From: Solen grandis | Taxonomy: Eukaryota > Mollusca > Bivalvia > Adapedonta > Solenidae | Assembly (NCBI GenBank): GCA_021229015.1 | Contig: CM037777.1 | Location: 57,109,608-57,173,607, forward strand | Direction of reading: 5' to 3' | DNA: 64,000 nucleotides | Part shown: positions 12,886 to 25,483 of the stretch, in pieces | Position numbering within the stretch: position 1 is the first letter of the stretch | Layout of the letters: each line of letters starts with the position of its first letter | Program-made: the position numbers and the translations under genes | The notes under the pieces: generated by a model | Seen by the model: the letters and a program-made list of their open reading frames with translations, nothing else | Database searches by the model: none | What the model was told of the DNA's origin: nothing

Positions 12886-14032
12886 GTATTGAGAAGAGAT
12901 TACGGACGGACTGATTGACCGTGTAATAAAGACCCTTTTTTCAATTAAAAACAGTCTCCGGTTTTGTAGACAGATAAAAATTACAGTTCTTTTATTATGG
13001 ACAATTAAACGCATTACTAAGACATTGTTTTGCCCAAATATACACATGTATACAGGATACAGATATATATTCAATCTTGAACAAATTGTAATTTGATTCA
13101 CAGGTTTTTCGTTCAAAATATTGTGTTTAACATTCACTCTCGTTTGTAAATGTAGAATCTGAAAAAAATTAATAGAAACTTGAGACCTTTTGAAATATTT
13201 CTTTAATTGTATAATGTTATATTTTATAATTTCATTAAACATTGTGCTAGTATAATAACGATGAACATGTATATAACCAGGTGTCATTATTAATGAATTT
13301 ACACCGATTAATGAACATTTTTTAAGAAAAATGCAAAATTTCTTTGTTTTTGATACGTATAAGACATTTATAAAATATCAAACACAGAAAATGTTTTAAG
13401 CGCACAAACAAATTAGTAATAAAAGTGCATATCCTGTACGGTTCTCAGACTTTTTATATTTGTGTTTTCAATGACATATTCGCAAAATGCACACTAGTGA
13501 CACCGATGCATCGACTAAACAATGCAAATGCACCACGATGTTTACAGCCGTGCATGCAGTAAACTAATTTGATTTATATGTCGTGCCTGGAATTAGGTCG
13601 GTCCCAAGTAGTGCAAGCTCTCCCAAATATAACAGTGTCTGCTGATCTCAACAGAAATATGCTTATTCTACAATGTTGTCCGTAGTAGTATTTACTCCAC
13701 ACTTCACAAATCATGATTTTTTTTTCACGAAAATATGTGATATGTGATCACGTTTGTCATAAAACGATTTAAAAAAAAAAGCATACAGAGTATCTAGTAG
13801 AACAGTTATTCTACATCCACATTAAAACCTCTCTATTCACAAATATTGCAATTTTCATAAATTAATTAATTTATGATATCTTATTTCATAATTTCATGTG
13901 TGAAAAAAAAAAGATATGTGGATCAAAAGGCCTGATACATGTAACTGCATGACTTTTGTTATTGCGGTGTACGCTTTGCAAAATTGGCACTAAAAAGGAA
14001 ACAAGTGTACTAAATGTTTAGTTATAGGGTGC
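12886..14032. other. No gene recognised
   Basis: AT-rich. A 155-codon minus-strand frame (12820-13287) is low-complexity translation that starts inside AT-rich DNA and overlaps a MITE. Confidence 0.5.
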
Positions 14033-14170
14033 CGTGGATCATAGGTAATGTACTCGACCGCGGACCCGAGGGTTGAGGATTCGTTTGGGTGGAGTGGGGG
14101 AGGGATAATTTTCATGACTTCACAGGCGGTAAGTACTGGTCCAACACAGGAACCGTCGAGAGGGATTGAT
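14033..14170 (+). mobile_element. Degenerate SINE
   Basis: 'GGTGCCGTGGATCATAGGTA' and GAGGGTTGAGGATTCG (decayed B box), with tail 'GTACTGGTCCAACACAGGAA' then CCGTCGAGAG, shared in reverse with 32744-32870. Confidence 0.5.
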
Positions 14171-15261
14171 ATAAATTGTTAGAACTTCTTTCCCAATCGA
14201 TGTAAAATGAATAAGTTTAAAGTATATCAAGTTTGTGTAAAGGACTGGCCGTGCATCGTTTATGTCGTCTTTTGTGAAAGCGACATCTGCAGCTGGTAAA
14301 ATGAATTGTACTGGGATATAAGATTTTAAATGATGTTGCTATAAATGGAACATTCTGACAATTGTTGTTGATACTGAGAGCGGTTTACGAGTTTCAAATA
14401 TGTGGGCATTCGTTGATATAAAGAAACACACACACCTATTTATTTACAGAGGAGTGAGCAAATTGTTTGAATGAAATGAAAACAACACGAGAAAATAAAT
14501 GGGGGCTATCCATTTATTTTAAACTAGTTCTTTTTGTTAATTTAATTTTTTTGCAAAAAAAAATTCCAAAAATAAATAAATAAAAAAAATCAACAAACCT
14601 CACACGTTGCTAGTTACATCGACGTTATTCACCCAATTATGAAAAGATACCTTTCTAATTAAATTTCCCCTGTGACATATCTATTACTGTTAATGACCAT
14701 AATGTTTAACTATCTGTTTAGGAAATTATTATTTTTTGTCGCCATTAAAATGATGGAGATAGTACTTTCTACTTTTTGCTGCAATTAAAAGTTTTTTCTT
14801 GTTAATTTTTGTAGTTCCTACTTTAAAGAAAATAATATGCAAAGAGACAACTGATTAATTTAAAGCATTTGACAGTATTTAAGGAAAGAATTTTGATGTC
14901 TAGCATCATAAAAAACACATACAAATTTAAATTTTAAACAAATTATACTGCACTCAGTTGTGCATAAAACAAGAATAAAAGCCCTTTTTATTTTTGTCAT
15001 GTCGGGTTTTAGCTTTTTTTAATGTGCAATTTGCAGTGAAATGCGTATTACAATAGAGTGCTGCTGCACTGTTGCACAAAGACTACTTTTATAAGCATCG
15101 GCTAATTGCGGTTAACAATGTAAGTACAAGTTAATATTGTCTCTCTTGTGACCATATAATTTGATGTGGTTTTAATCATTGATAAACGGTGAAAGGAAAA
15201 TAACAACAGAAAAAAAGCAAAACACGGAAAATTCATTGCATTGAAACTCCTTTAACCTCAT

Positions 15262-15503
15262 TTAACCCTTTCCCTCATATAGACTCATTTTGACGCCCTC
15301 AATAGGTACCACATAAAGCCTGATCTGCAGAAAGCCAAACTCAAACCTTACCAAATTTAATTACAAAATCCCCATTACCAGACCACTGAGGAGCAGCGAA
15401 CAGCATAAAACCTGATCAGCCTGCGAGTTACTCGCTGGCTGATCTGGTTTTATGCTGTTCGCATAGGTCTTTTCATGGTATCCTCTATGAGGGAAAGGGT
15501 TAA
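15262..15503. mobile_element. TTAA-bounded palindromic MITE, family P copy 1
   Basis: TTAACCCTTTCCCTCATA at the left and ATGAGGGAAAGGGTTAA at the right; 242 bases. It contains a long internal hairpin (15396-15462, GCGAACAGCATAAAACC... and its complement). TTAA ends with C-rich termini are the hallmark of piggyBac-type elements; there is no coding capacity. Confidence 0.75.
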
Positions 15504-15892
15504 GAAAACATTTTCCTGATGAAATAATATTTTACTTATTCATACACCAAATTTGTCTGAAGGTTACATCATAAGTTGTCATCGTCGAAACACGTTCGCT
15601 AAATACGCGTTGCTTTAGCAAAACTTCCTATTTATGATTTTTTAAGCATTTAAGTGGGTCCGTGGCGGAGACAGCACGGATAATTTGACCAATAAAACGG
15701 AAGTCGACTTTGTTCTATCATGATGAGGTGACGTCACGCTCCAAGCGAAGTGGTCTATCTTGCGGGCACCATGAGCCGGCTTTCATTGAAGGATATTACA
15801 ACGCGTGGTTTCATTGGTCAAGTAGCTGATTGATATTCATGAAAACAATGTTATGCCAGGTATATAAGCTAGATAGTGATAACGGAATAAGT

Positions 15893-16040
15893 CAGACCTG
15901 AATTAAGAGGTCATTCAAGAGGTGGTCGCTAAATGAAAGCTTAATATAAAACAATAATATTTGGTAATATTAAAACTTGCCGCTAAATACAGGTTGACCG
16001 ATTAATACAGGTGGTCGCTAACACAGGTTCAACTGTATAT
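15893..16040. repeat. 'GGTCGCTAA' dispersed element copy 1
   Basis: 'GGTGGTCGCTAAATGAAAGC' and 'CAGGTGGTCGCTAACACAGG' then TTCAACTGTA; related in reverse to 55507-55690. Confidence 0.4.
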
Positions 16041-17278
16041 ACCGTGGGTTCCGACGATGTGGCTCCGTGATCCAGTGACTATAGTCGACGGCCCTCTCAC
16101 TACTGCGGACTCGCGTACCAGTCGGATATTTTTACATACACTCAAAATATGAACTTTTTCAAAATAATGTACGACTTAATATTTTAATATATCAGTGACT
16201 ACATTAATATTTGTCGAAATAATATGGAAAAAAAAGTTTCCACTTTGATTTTTTTTCTTATATAGCCATTAATTACGAATAAATTAGTCCGAGTCTGAAA
16301 TGGACACAGAGGATTAGTTGAACAGATTCCTGGTGATTTGAATAATGTTTGATAGTACCTATTATTCATACCGATTTTTGTCAGGATTTGGAAAATGCGA
16401 AGTTGTGAATCTCGGGAATGTGTGAAGCTGTTTGTTTTCTATCTTATGACAACAAAATCTGGACTGAAACGATAAAATACACAATTCCGTCATATTGTTA
16501 ATTAATAATCATACACTGTTAATTTTATCTTTTGAAAGCTAAATAATAGAAACACAACTTACAGTTTGCTCTTAATGCGTTTTAGCTTTGGTGTGCAACT
16601 ACTGGACATAAAAGGATATCGCTTTCTTGGTTATATAAATGGCTCATAAAGTGGCCCATGAAAAGAAAAAATGCTCCAGTTTTTCAAGTTTGGCTCATCC
16701 ATTGGCTCGGACAAAAAATTGCCAGAGTAAGCCCTGCTAGATGGTGATTTCCATATGTTCCTTGCGCAATTATATTTTCTTTGTTTAAATCAAATAAAAC
16801 AGCTCAAACATTGAGATATACACGCCTGTTTATAAATGGAGAATCTTTAAGTTATTGCTTAATAAGCGATTATTGTACAACGTTAATTATGCATCAGTTT
16901 ATACAAAGTAGAACATCCATCATTTTGTTACCACACCTGAAATCGGAATAAGTTACTGTCACATCTCACTACGAAAACTTTTAATATATGAATTCCGGGA
17001 TTTATTTGAAATTCTATTTTCCGTGGTATGTCAGCATAAAATTGCACGCCCACCTCTTGTCTCTGTAAGTATTTTGTAATTTGACACATAAATAGTGGGC
17101 CATATATTAAAGTCCCGCATATAAATTTACCATACATAATTGCATTTCATTAGATTGCATATTACACATTTTACTTCTTTTCTAACTTTAATAGGATAGC
17201 CGATAGTGTTCTATTTGTCAGACAGTAAAAGGAGATGCCACTCACGAAGACGTGTTTAATAAGACACAAGGATTAATG

Positions 17279-17470
17279 TCATCCATCCATCATTAAGTTG
17301 TGATTATGGTCCATCAAGTGATCGTGGGAATTTTATAGTAAATGCAAGCCCTTATATAGACTTAGGAGTAAAAGAGCCTATAACTCCAATAACTCTTGCA
17401 TCTTCAATGATTTTTTCTTAAGCATTTGAAGGATCATGTCAATACTTGTATGATGGATGGATTACCTTAA
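17279..17470. mobile_element. AAGGTAATCCATCCATC MITE, family R copy 1
   Basis: Inverted ends built on ATCCATCCATCAT and ATGATGGATGGATTACCTTAA, with internal text 'TTTTATAGTAAATGCAAGCC' shared with the copies at 48769 and 56501. Confidence 0.6.
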
Positions 17471-19378
17471 TGATGAAGACTCAGAGTGACACAAACGACC
17501 TACGTCATATGTATTGATATGTCAATAAATATTATGCTAGTCACTGACATATAAGATCACTTAGCAACACAACAATTTGAAATTTGAGTGATTGACAAAA
17601 TTCAGACAGGGACTCCAGCCCACGGCAGTGAAATTCTAATTGATAGGAACAGAACAGGACAGACATTTTATTGATAAATTGCTTTATAAATTACACTTAA
17701 ACATCTACTGCACTGTAGTCGAAATATAAGATTACAAAAGACTATATTTTCCAAAGAATTTCAAATTGCCATCAATGTAGGAAACTTACATTAAATATTA
17801 GTATTTAAGTGTTTGGTTTGACTATTTACTTGTAATAATGGAGCATCGCATACAATGTTATTCTAACGACCTTATCGAGGGTTTTATATATGCATTGTTA
17901 GATGCATTTTCTTGTTGTACCTCAGATTTCACAACACTATAAACGCAAAGCTAATGCAATATGACAATATATTATGAAATAGTCCACCATGTGTCAAATG
18001 CAAGTAAAAACGCACGGATTCTGTTCGTGAAGCCAACTGCCATTGACCCATCCTGTCAAACAAGATGGCGGCCTTATTTACTGGTTTCATTGTTTGTTGA
18101 GTTAATTACGGACCGTCGAGAATGTTTCAGCAATTTAGAAATATTCTATCTTTGCCAGATGGTCGTTCTGCTGCTAGTCTACAATGTCACACTGTTGACA
18201 AGTGAGAGGATACCACACTTGTGCATACATTCTGACACCTAGCCGCTACAACCTGGAACTTCTTTGCGCAATAAGTGTCAAATAATGATTGTACTTGAAA
18301 CAAAGCATTTTGAAGTCCAATGTAAAAGGGTTTTGTGTTGTTAGGAATTTAGTAAAAATACAAAACTATTTTGTTGTAATGTTTTTGTTTTGTAATGTGC
18401 ATCCTTTAAATATTTGAGACTGATATTTTGCTTTGCCCGTGTGTGTCCCTTTTGCTAAGGTAAAACGTAATAGGTGCAGAAAGTTATTTCAGAACGTGCA
18501 GGTGAAATATCATTACGTATATTTAGTTTCACTGAAAATAGTGAATAGCAGTTCAGAAACCTGCATTTCAGGACTTACATTTTTCTTGTATATGTAAGGA
18601 AATAAACAGGTCATGTTTAAATATATCATTTCTATTGAATAAATTGCATGTTTTCTTTCTCATTGAATATCATGCGAGATAAGCTTTAATTTTGAAAGAA
18701 AAAACATGTGGATCCTTTAAACGTTCTCAAGAAGTTGCTGATATTGTACTTTCTTATTAAACGAAGATATTTTGTCATTTTCCTATGGAAATACTCACAC
18801 CATAAATGAACATGCGTCTATATTCTAATAGGAAGTTTTTTGAAAAGGCCGTAAAATTATAATCTAACTTTTATGTATGTAAAAACCGAAGTTTAATCTA
18901 TTTAATGTACAAGAAAAAAAAAACCTTTGCAAAGCTTGTATCTGTATGACATAGACCTGTGGAAGAAAGACTAAATTGCGCATTTTTTTTGTAAAAAAAA
19001 AAGAAAGTTTTATTAATATACTTATTAAACGCGGAGTATTAAAGCCAGATGTTTTTAGATAACTTCAAAACATACACATGTTACTTCAAAGAGTTCAGGC
19101 TTCAGCGACCGGGTATTTAAAAGTGAATTTGAATAGCCAGTCATAAAGTGATTATTGAAAAAAAATATTAGCGGTAACGGGAGAAATATTTCCTTATGCT
19201 AAATTTGTGTCTTATATGGATATAATTTGAACAAGATGGCTATTCAACACATATAATTAAGGATTCATGAGGGAAATTTCACATTGAAACAAACCATGAC
19301 AATATCAATCGATTTGATGAGAAGATACTGCAACTGGATAATATACATTATTAGAAAATGTATAATACATTGTTATAA

Positions 19379-19480
19379 CGATGATGATGATGATGATTAA
19401 TAGTATCAATGATAGTAACGATGATGATAATAAAATTTGATACATTGTGATGATAATTATGATAAGGATGATAAAAATGA
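19379..19480. repeat. (GAT)n-rich tract
   Basis: GATGATGATGATGATTAA followed by imperfect GAT triplets; the Ile/Leu-rich minus frame over it is an artefact. Confidence 0.7.
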
Positions 19481-19740
19481 TGATAGTTTTCGATAGCATA
19501 AGAACTAGGCGAGGATAATTAATAGTATAATTAATAGTTTCTTGATTATACATTTCAAATGACTTGTACCTGTTAACACGATCAATCTGTTCTTTGTTAA
19601 CCTTATTTACCTGTTACTACAACGGTTTTAGATTTCGTTGTATTTGCAGCAGATTGAATCCTACTCGGTGTTTCAGGTATTGAGTTCTTCATTTTTCCCA
19701 AAGGTTCAACAACCGTCTCATTTCAAATTACTGGGAGAAA

Positions 19741-19914
19741 ATATTAATTTTCGTGGGGCAGATATTTCGTGGAGGGTTTTATCTACGAATATAAACCCTC
19801 ACGGTTGTCGTTCACTTAATATGCCTCGACTATTCAAGAACATAAATCAATGAAATTCCATTTAGAACATAGTCAACGAAATTTAATGCTATTGATAAAC
19901 AATGATTTTACAGG
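19741..19914. mobile_element. ATTAATTTTCGTTG MITE, family V copy 1
   Basis: 'ATATTAATTTTCGTGGGGCA' at the left, 'CAACGAAATTTAATGCTATT' and 'AATGATTTTACAGG' at the right; the middle has TTTTATCTACGAATATAAACC. A 71-codon frame across it is not a gene. Confidence 0.5.
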
Positions 19915-20949
19915 ATTTAATTTCTTATAAATGCTCAAATCCAAACATTGGTAATTAGGAATCCCACCGAGTGGTAAAGATTCGGTTTTATTAAAATGGC
20001 AACACCTTATTATAAAAAGACGCCCCAAAAAGCTGTGTATCTATAAAACACCATCTTGCAGGTCTACTTTCGAGGTGTCAGATAGATACATTTTTGATTG
20101 GTCCTAGAAGGCGTTTTCAATAAGCGTTTTGACAGCATCTCGGCGTGCAACAATGGGTCAGATAAGATAAATGGAAAAACACTTTGAAAACTCATCTAGA
20201 AATGGATCCATCGAAAACCTTGATCTTCATACGCATGGTAGACTGAATGTCAATTTTGTGGAGATAAATCCGCTGATTTACGACATAAATAAACTGGGAG
20301 GCCAAGCACGTGGTTCTTTCCTGAGTTATGTAGGTCTGGTGGTTTAAAGACGCTATCAAATATCGGAGAATTTTATTGAATCTGCAGACCTGATGTGGAG
20401 CATGCATTTTCGCTTATTAAGTTATATTTTAAGAGTGTATACTCAACTGGCTTGTATGATATGATCATCATATTATAAGATGCCATGTATAATTTGTTGC
20501 AGCCAACTCCCGATCAACTGGACAATATGCCCTGTTGTTCAAATTGCATAAACACAGGTGTTGGTGTTCCGAAACAAGATGCCTTGGAATTCTTAAACCA
20601 TTTTTACGCCCACGCCCGTGTCATTTTATTCTAGGACGAGGTCAATGGAACTTAAACAGTTTTTGTAACATTTTGAATGAACCACATAGCATAAATATCT
20701 AGAGACACGGATGTGTGTGTGGTATTTGTTTACAGCGTCTTGTAACAAGTTGGAACAATAGGTTTTTATACTGATATCAGTCTCTATATTTGAGAAATTT
20801 AAATAAAATCTCTCGGACATTTACTAGGACAGTTACTACAGTATCAAATACTACATTCATTTTAAGTCAGAATTCAAACAGCGTGACTGTTAAAATTTGG
20901 TTTTAAGTACAAAATAAAACCACCGCTGCCTGAGGCTCGTATGTTCTCT

Positions 20950-21198
20950 TGTCCGCCAAACATTACACAGAGATTTTGTCCCCCCCCCGACAAAACACAT
21001 GGTAGTTGTTCCCCCTTACTCTTCAAAGGGGTTATGTCCACCTAACGATACATATGTACCCCCCAAACACTACACAGGGGGTAGGGGGGTTGTGTCCCCC
21101 TAATACTATACAGGTAATTTGTCTACCAACTATACACGGATGGTGTCCGCCAAACTGTACACGGTGATGCTGTCCGCCTAACACTACATAGGGTGACA
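20950..21198. repeat. Degenerate tandem array, unit about 28-31 bases
   Basis: Repeated GTCCGCCAAACACTACACAG-like units with C-rich variation. Short open frames here are simple translations of the repeat. Confidence 0.55.
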
Positions 21199-21594
21199 AG
21201 ACATTGTTGAACTTATGGTATGCCAGCATGATGCAGCAAGAAAGAATACAGGATTCATAAACGAGATTAAATAATCGTTAAACCTGAAGTCAAGAGTGTT
21301 TAATTTCAATTTATGTTCATCTTTGTCATTTTCTTCAACGTTTAAAACGTTTTTACGTTGATATGATATCATGCGAAAGCGTAACATATCCTTAATGTTA
21401 TTTTAATAATGCTATATGCTATATATCATATAAGTATACACGTGCAATAGTGGTATCATGTTTGTGGTTTTCCGCTGTAATTTCTTTTTTGAACATTAGT
21501 AAGTATCATCTTTAATAGTTTTATTGCACGTAACAGAGTCCCAGCAGACAGATCAGTTACTTTGGTCTAAGGTGGAATGAGGTGTGAAAACCAG

Positions 21595-21717
21595 ACTCTT
21601 TGCAAGATGACACAGAAGATAGTCTAAAAGAAGTACCACTTGAGGACTGTGTTGAAGGTCACTCTGAACATCAGGAGTCTGCTGACCCCGAAGCAATTTA
21701 TGGTTTGGTTGATTAAC
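21595..21717 (+). CDS. Exon-like acidic segment with stop
   Basis: After an AG at 21593-21594 the frame reads SLQDDTEDSLKEVPLEDC, VEGHSEHQESADPEAIYG, LVD, then TAA. The composition is strongly protein-like and acidic, similar in style to the exon at 4092, but the phase (1) does not match that exon's donor (2). A TGA at 21585 closes the frame upstream, and an alternative upstream acceptor at 21535-21536 opens other frames. It may be a terminal exon or a decayed one. Confidence 0.28.
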
Positions 21718-22476
21718 TCAAAGAAATGATAAACGATATTAAGTCATTTCTGAACTTTCAAAGTTCATATATTCAAGCAAGTAGATAATGGTGTCATATA
21801 AAAAGAAATATTTCTAGAGCCAATTTGCCGACAAAAGTGCAATCAGCTTAAAATGATTTATTTAAAGTTCAACCTTTATCTATTTTACAACAATTTAGCA
21901 GTAAGTGATATCGCTTATGAAAGCCAGTGGAGGCGTTCTCGAGTTCTGTGATATTTGAGGAAACCAGAGAAACCGGATGAAACCAAAAACAAATTCTAAA
22001 TACATTATGAGTTGTACCTTGACCCAGCACATAACTTTAAATGTCCGTACATGTAAATATATAGTGTATTAACTCTTATTTCATCTCGATGTGTGCCTCT
22101 AACGAATACCATTTTCTTTTCTGAAATTCTTTTCAACTTTGTATGATTTAAAGTAGCTGTTTACAGTTGACATGTAGACTTTAATCATAATAATAATAAA
22201 TAAAAATGTCAATGTTGGTGAAACCTTGCATAGGAAAGTGTTAATTTCATAACGCCCACTATAGGGGAATGCCGATTAAATGTAAAATACGGTATCACCG
22301 AAGCAGGTGCTTGCTGTGCCACTTGACACATTCCGCTATATGGCGTCTTCATCAGTCCCGGAGTGTTGTTAAATTGGTCAGCCCGTGACGTAAGCGCGTG
22401 CACGAATATAAAATGAGATCAGTCATGTAACGGCAGACGAAGATAGAAATTCTAAATATATGTTTTATACCGTTAG

Positions 22477-22555
22477 CAACGCTTCCTGTGGTGGAGAAAC
22501 TACCCATTACTTTTACAATCACGGAATGTTACATTGGATGACCATGCGTCTGTAG
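22477..22555 (+). other. Exon-like segment between good splice sites
   Basis: Acceptor TTTTATACCGTTAG|C and a strong donor CTGTAG|GTAAGT bound 79 bases. Two of three frames are open through most of it and one ends exactly at TAG, so coding status cannot be decided. It might be a noncoding exon. Confidence 0.2.
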
Positions 22556-24005
22556 GTAAGTATTGATAGACATAATACAAATAGTCTTAAATCAAATTTT
22601 TAGTCAATGACAATCTGTGATCGAGCTGCTTTAAGACTGATTTTGACAAAACGTCTTTCATTTTTTTTTTCGCCACGAAATCTATCTTATCAAAACATAA
22701 AGCCATAATCTGATTCAAATCTTTATGTGAACAGATTTGACAAAAGTGTTTTTAAATATAAACCATTCGCTTAATGGTGTAAACTATTTTAAGAATAATC
22801 AGGTTTCGATGTATTTCAAATGCCGCATGTTTAGCTTAGACACAGTACAGTAAGGTTTATTTTCAGTCAAGAATGAAAACAATATGTATATTCGGAAATG
22901 TTAATATGTATAAAGTCAATGTACACATTCATTAAGAGTTAGCGTGTTAAACAGTTTTCTTTGAACTCACACATTATGACGTGTTTACTACATATCATTT
23001 AGATCAAGAGTATCTCGCGAGCTGTTACATCATCCACATTGTCGTCCTTTGTAATTAAGTCCGGATCAATATATTACTGCAGAGCTTAACTGTGTATCTG
23101 TAGTTAATAGATTTCATTGAGAAGAGAAAAGGTAAGAAAGGAAAGAATGTAAATTGAATTAGGATAATTAAGTAAGTAATTCCCAGCTGCCTGTGTAGGT
23201 GACCCGAAGATGGTACAAACATACTAATGATGATATCTTGTGGGGTTATTGCCATTCTATTACCGATTTCATTTACTAGATTTATGTACTTTGTCTATAA
23301 AAGATGTATCTCCCTTATCTTTTTGTCTGTAAGAGAGGATATAGCTTACAGCGTGACCTTCAGTTTGCATGACTGAAACCTTCACCATTGGACACTATTT
23401 CCCTGTGGCATGTGTGTAGTTTCATCAATATCCGATAAGGTTTCAGGACAATCTTCTAGACAGTCGTATGCTTTACAGTTTCTTGTCAAATGAACCATGA
23501 TAAAAATACAATTTTAGGAGATACACGGCGGACACAAAATTTCATAAATGAACAAATGAAATTAATGAATAAATAAAAAAATACACCTCGGTATCCAATT
23601 AATCATGAAGGGACATGTACATGTTCATGGTGTGCACCCGTTTTTGCATGGCGGATTTTATTCTGCCATTTTATATTGTTTAATTTCAACGGTCTACAGA
23701 AACAGTGATAAAAATAATGAAGGATTACGGAATTACCCGAGGTGGTCCGATTGGTGTTATTCTAACGTAGATGACGTCATATTCTCATACAAACAGCATA
23801 CTATTTCGATTCACGGCAATCTAAAACTCTGTCTCACGAGGCAAATGTGTGATTTTACATCATTCTACGATTCTAATATATCAAATTTGCACCGAGTGTT
23901 AAACGTATTTAGTGATTTCCATTAACACTTCCTGTGTGAACCCAGAGCAATCATATTCCAAATGACTTGTAAAGAACTTGCCCAATGCCACGGCAAAGGT
24001 TTTAG

Positions 24006-24104
24006 CACTCAACACTTGACACAGATATGATGTCCCAACCTTGGATAACGGCAAATGAAGAATTCTCAGACACGGATTCTGATTCAGTTCCTAACATACC
24101 AGAC
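24006..24104 (+). CDS. Short acidic exon, possibly with start codon
   Basis: Acceptor GGTTTTAG|CAC and donor CCAGAC|GTAAGA bound exactly 33 codons, phase 0 at both ends. It contains tandem ATGs at 24027 and then MMSQPWITANEEFSDTDS, DSVPNIPD. The serine/aspartate-rich stretch resembles phosphorylated N-terminal regions of many nuclear proteins, but no family is recognisable. Its upstream and downstream partners were not found; the assembly gap at 26201 may hide some. Confidence 0.35.
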
Positions 24105-24795
24105 GTAAGATAGGATCTCGTTGATGAATATCACAGTTTCTGTATACTTTAACTCATGAATCATTTTTCCCTGAACTGAATTCACATAAGATATTTACAA
24201 GCATTAAAATAATTAATGATATCAACATTACTAATGAAATTGGATAAACATTAGTTGATATAGGTATTACGTTTGGTAATATCATATTTATTACATAAAT
24301 TGCCAAAGGTCGGATAAACAAGTTATTCGAATTTTCGGTAAGGATTGCCCCACAAAAAAGTTAATCGAAACTAATTAAGTTCACAAATTTCATTACGCTG
24401 CCTAAAAGCTATAATTTATAACTAAAACGTACTAGGTTTCTTGGAGGATGTTGAAAAGATTAAAAAACAACAACAAAACAACAACAACAACATGTTCATT
24501 TAATAATCGCGAAAAAAGTTTATTTGTTAGGATAATGAAACAATCAGTTCCGTTTGATCCTTTCTTTTTTTTTTTTTTTTTGAGGATTGAGCTGTAAACT
24601 GTTTCCTCCTCTCCGGCTATATCGTTTGTTTATTCGCTTATCAGACCTCTGTACCTTGTCACTGTTTTGACTGTTTTTCTTATTCCAATCCACAATTAAC
24701 AGCTCTAGATTTATTTCTCAAACCAGTGTTTTACAGCCCTAGTGACATCAGTTTTACTTAATTTGACATCTCCGCATGGGTCCCAGGCATAGTAT

Positions 24796-25074
24796 CTACA
24801 ACTGTTGTTTTCTTGCCTCTATCTTTATCACACATCTTTGACAACTAGGCCTGCCTCGTTTCACGGAGTGAGACAGGAGACAGCAGCATTGTGATATAAC
24901 AAACTGACAATCCTGTAACCAAACCTCTTTGATCACAACTCTACAGCCTCGGTTGCTTCTGCTTGTACTGACGGAGGAATAACTCAAGTAGTTCCAGACC
25001 AGAGCAGAATCAGAAGTTTGCGTTCTTGTCATTGACGCACCATTTGGGTCAAAAAGAGCATAGCTCACATGTAA
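24796..25074 (-). CDS. Exon-like open frame, unidentified
   Basis: A plausible acceptor (AATTTAATTGTGTCAG|TTA at 25075-25076) leads into 92 codons ending in TAG. The product contains FDPNGASMTRTQTSDSAL, a CCC cluster and a basic end (SVKRGRPSCQRCVIKIEA RKQQL). Base composition is richer in G and C than the surroundings. No family is recognised and no upstream partner was located. Confidence 0.25.
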   Translation of the reverse strand, partial: LHVSYALFDPNGASMTRTQTSDSALVWNYLSYSSVSTSRSNRGCRVVIKEVWLQDCQFVISQCCCLLSHSVKRGRPSCQRCVIKIEARKQQL

Positions 25075-25285
25075 CTGACACAATTAAATTTCAGATGCAA
25101 CTATTGCAGATAGTAATTTGTGATGTATAATATTACAGTTGCAACTGTAGTTGTTATTATATTTTCAAAGTCTCAACGTGTCTTATTAAGATAAATTTAC
25201 AACTGTACAATTTCTGTTACAGCTATATCTTAAACACAGCTGCAATTATAGTATCTGCCAGGTGTCGTTATTTTTACCAAAATAG

Positions 25286-25483
25286 TCACCATTCTTTTTT
25301 ATGAGACACATTTGAAAGTAATGTACAGAACTTGATTAAAGCCAAATATATACCACACAACAACAACAACAAAAACAACAGCAGCAAACAAACAACAAAC
25401 CCTACAATGTCGGAGGCTCCAAAATAAATAAATCTATCAGACTGAATTGGTCTCGTTTCGACAATTGCGTCTTCGGCAGCCAT
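25286..25483 (-). CDS. Open frame with N-terminal acidic segment and one membrane helix; possible transporter first exon
   Basis: ATG at 25483 in good context (ACTATGG) encodes MAAEDAIVETRPIQSDRF, then a hydrophobic stretch built around an LLLLFLLLLL run that comes from a CAA-type microsatellite, then GIYLAL. The arrangement (short polar N-terminus, F-G-x-x-D, helix ending GIY) is reminiscent of the first exon of SLC5 sodium-coupled transporters, but key residues such as DYVVF are altered. The microsatellite expansion may be what created the helix. A stop closes the frame at 25286. Confidence 0.2.
   Translation of the reverse strand: MAAEDAIVETRPIQSDRFIYFGASDIVGFVVCLLLLFLLLLLCGIYLALIKFCTLLSNVSHKKEW

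Larger units (their letters stand above)
16041..19740. other. Repeat-bearing desert
   Basis: Apart from the family R MITE at 17279 and the GAT tract at 19379, nothing was seen. ATGGCGGCC at 18064 opens only a short frame. Confidence 0.45.

Noticed and set aside
12820..13287. 155-codon minus-strand open frame, the longest in the window
   Set aside because: Ile/Asn/Tyr-rich translation of AT-rich DNA; it overlaps the end of a MITE and has no domain or splice context.
20950..21198. CRISPR-like direct repeats
   Set aside because: Units are contiguous, degenerate and lack unique spacers; this is a decayed tandem repeat in a eukaryotic genome.
22209..22403. 64-codon minus-strand frame (DQFNNTPGLMKTPYSGM...)
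   Set aside because: Looks mildly coding but has no splice context, and I do not recognise any family; it could equally be a repeat fragment.
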